From Methylobacter sp. (lineage in GTDB: Bacteria > Pseudomonadota > Gammaproteobacteria > Methylococcales > Methylomonadaceae): a stretch of 35,645 nucleotides of DNA. Both the position numbers and the translations under genes were made by a program. The notes under the pieces are model-generated. The model worked only from the letters and a program-made list of their open reading frames with translations. It did not search any database and had not been told where the DNA came from. Shown here one piece after another: positions 34,538 through 35,645 of this stretch. Location of the stretch: assembly GCA_030653985.1 (NCBI GenBank), contig JAURYJ010000029.1:1-35645 (forward strand), in the 5' to 3' direction. The first letter of the stretch is position 1. The number at the start of each line of letters is the position of its first letter.

Positions 34538-35059
34538 ATGAACAAAACAATGTTAATTTTTGCAGCACTGTTGATTTCAACTGGAGCTTTTGCCGATGAC
34601 AAAGATAAAGGCAAAAACAAAGACAAAGACAAAGCTTTTGCCAAAGATAAGGTGTGCGACAATGGTACCCTGACAGGGCAGTATACTTATGAAGTGAGTG
34701 GGGTCAATTCATTTCCGCTTCCTGCTGTGGGTCTCGTTACTCGGAGTACTCATGTGGTCGGTCAAGTATTATTTGATGGAGAAGGGCATGCTGATTTCAT
34801 CGGATTTGGATCTGCCGCTGGGCATGTTGTAGACAAGACCGGTACTGGAACCTATGTTGTAAATCCGGATTGTACCGCTCAAGGTACGATGAATTGGGAT
34901 GGTCCTGTTGTACAAACTTCAACATTTAATATTATGTTGGATCAAATTGCTAATAATCCAACAACCAGAAATGCGTATCACGCCTATGTTTTGGTTACAG
35001 ATGACGTAGGTTCTTCAGCATCAGGTTCACTCACTAGAATAGAACGATTTCCTAAATAG
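34538..35059 (+). CDS. Lysine-rich secreted protein of unknown function
   Basis: A 173-residue protein with a clear signal peptide (MNKTMLIFAALLISTGAFA), then a short highly charged linker made of DKDKGKNKDKDK-type repeats (about 20-37) and a compact domain of about 135 residues: CDNGTLTGQYTYEVSG, HVVGQVLFDGEGHADFIGFGSAAG, TGTGTYVVNPDCTAQGTMNWDG, SGSLTRIERFPK. Two cysteines (in VCDNG and PDCTAQ) could form a disulfide. The beta-strand and glycine pattern suggests a lipocalin- or beta-barrel-like fold, but I recognise no family. AGGTTAA lies at a suitable distance before ATG 34538. Confidence 0.7.
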   Translation: MNKTMLIFAALLISTGAFADDKDKGKNKDKDKAFAKDKVCDNGTLTGQYTYEVSGVNSFPLPAVGLVTRSTHVVGQVLFDGEGHADFIGFGSAAGHVVDKTGTGTYVVNPDCTAQGTMNWDGPVVQTSTFNIMLDQIANNPTTRNAYHAYVLVTDDVGSSASGSLTRIERFPK

Positions 35060-35204
35060 TTTGATAAATAACGCGAAGCTTTAGGTGTTGTGGCATAACG
35101 CAGTATTCTGTCGTAAAGTTACTCTGTAACTAAATCCTATGATGTTGAGCTGTAGAGCTGATTTACCGTGAGATAATCAGCTGTCACACTACAAACGGAC
35201 TGAT

Positions 35205-35244
35205 AAAAAAGCCCTGCCCGGATTCTTCCAGGCAGGGCTTTTTT
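35205..35244. terminator. Bidirectional intrinsic terminator
   Basis: AAAAAAGCCCTGCC (35205-35218) pairs perfectly with GGCAGGGCTTTTTT (35231-35244); GGA/TCC pairs inside the loop. Poly-A and poly-T flanks make it work on both strands. It lies 146 bases after the secreted-protein gene. Confidence 0.85.
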
Positions 35245-35460
35245 ACGTCTGATTGTGATTTTGATGTTGTGCGTTACCTCGGCAATTGCTTCTGCATTAC
35301 TCTCGATCGCTGTTCCAGACGCGATTCTACCTCCACCATCCGTGGGGTTCGTACCTCCTGCACAACCCACAAGGATGTGGGGAATGCAGATTTTGCAATG
35401 GGGAAAAAATCTGTCCATGCAGCCGTAAAGCGCCTACTTTCGGTAAGGGATGGTTTGCCT
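35245..35460. other. Region without a supported gene
   Basis: About 215 bases between the terminator and the apparent IS end. Short open frames exist on both strands (for example 35137-35418 minus and 35269-35481 plus), but they run across the terminator or the IS border and resemble no family I know. No RNA gene is recognised. Confidence 0.5.
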
Positions 35461-35645
35461 AGGAGTCTGTCGGTCTTTTAGTCATCCACTATTTATTGAG
35501 TTAGAATAGCGTCGGATTAATAATGACGGAAAAGGCAGTACCCCATTAGCAAGCAATTTATCACCATTAACCGAAACGAGCCTATCAACGTGCCTGGAAA
35601 CTGCGAGGGTTGGTTAGATGAAAACAGTCTGGCTCGTTTTGTGGT
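35461..35645 (+). mobile_element. Left end of an IS1182-like insertion sequence (cut by window edge)
   Basis: A sequence AGGAGTCTGTCGG at about 35461, next to CTAG (35459-35462), looks like an IS terminus, and the frame farther in encodes an IS1182-type transposase start. The left border is inferred; the right end lies outside the window, so the inverted repeat cannot be confirmed. Confidence 0.45.
35545..35645 (+). CDS. IS1182-family transposase, N-terminal fragment (possibly degenerate)
   Basis: From a TGA at 35524 the frame is open to the window end. It encodes SKQFITINRNEP and then GWLDENSLARFVV, close to the IS1182 transposase N-terminus pattern (L-P-P-S-x-x-x-W-L-x-E-x-H-L-A-R-F-V-V). 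The LPPS part is replaced by INVPGN, and the position where ATG is expected reads ATT (35545-35547), with GGAAAAGG upstream. ATT can start translation rarely, but the gene may equally be decayed. Only about 33 residues are visible. Confidence 0.5.
   Translation, partial: MSKQFITINRNEPINVPGNCEGWLDENSLARFV

Noticed and set aside
35137..35418. A 93-residue minus-strand frame with a lipobox-like LVGC stretch
   Set aside because: It runs straight through the perfect terminator hairpin (35205-35244), has no clear ribosome binding site and resembles no family.

Overview
The window looks like chromosome of a type I (gammaproteobacterial, Methylococcales) methanotroph close to Methylobacter, Methylomonas or Methylovulum. 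The main reason is a calcium-type methanol dehydrogenase cluster in the order mxaF-J-G-I-R-S-A-C-K-L on the minus strand (about 0.67-9.9 kb), with a LuxR-type regulator (mxaB) transcribed away from mxaF and a mxaD-like gene next to it. The rest is gammaproteobacterial housekeeping: fabA-fabB, birA-coaX, ttcA, prfB with its programmed frameshift, lysS, slt, and a hopanoid-type RND transporter (hpnN), hopanoids being common in methanotrophs. Base composition looks moderate and even. The species is not determined.

Layout. 1-140: 3' tail of a TnpB-type gene and the right end of its IS200/IS605-like element. It abuts and overwrites the end of a membrane-protein gene (121-630) that closes the mxa operon. 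671-9881: mxaL, K, C, A, S, R, I, G, J, F. MxaF/MxaI are the dehydrogenase, MxaG (cytochrome cL) takes the electrons, MxaJ is a periplasmic accessory protein, and MxaR/S/A/C/K/L form the AAA+/DUF58/VWA module associated with calcium insertion and maturation. 9882-10422: a divergent regulatory region carrying a 49-bp sequence twice, with a palindromic repeat between the copies. 10423-11687: mxaB and, convergent to it, mxaD. 11862-12115: tRNA-Arg(ACG) and tRNA-Asn(GTT) with a clear promoter and terminator. 12336-14678: a PilZ protein, birA, coaX. 15020-21257: a SpmA/SpmB-like fusion protein, mtaB, apbE and hpnN, tightly packed. 21324-24578 (minus): YcgN-like protein, PHP-domain phosphatase/RNase, ABC exporter. 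24661-32875 (plus): slt, fabA-fabB, ttcA, SAM hydrolase, prfB, lysS. 33008-34197 (minus): gloB and a DUF2845 protein. 34538-35059: a lysine-rich secreted protein of unknown function. From about 35461 to the window end: what appears to be the 5' end of an IS1182-like element.

The intergenic gaps hold many short palindromic (REP-like) hairpins of at least three sequence families, several inside the mxa operon. No wholly new multigene system is evident. The best leads are the TnpB/omega-RNA end fused to the mxa operon tail, the duplicated 49-bp element between mxaF and mxaB, the Walker B Asp-to-Asn change in MxaR, and the uncharacterised membrane protein at the operon end. Starts were revised from the longest reading frame where overlaps, ribosome binding sites or signal peptides favoured a downstream codon.
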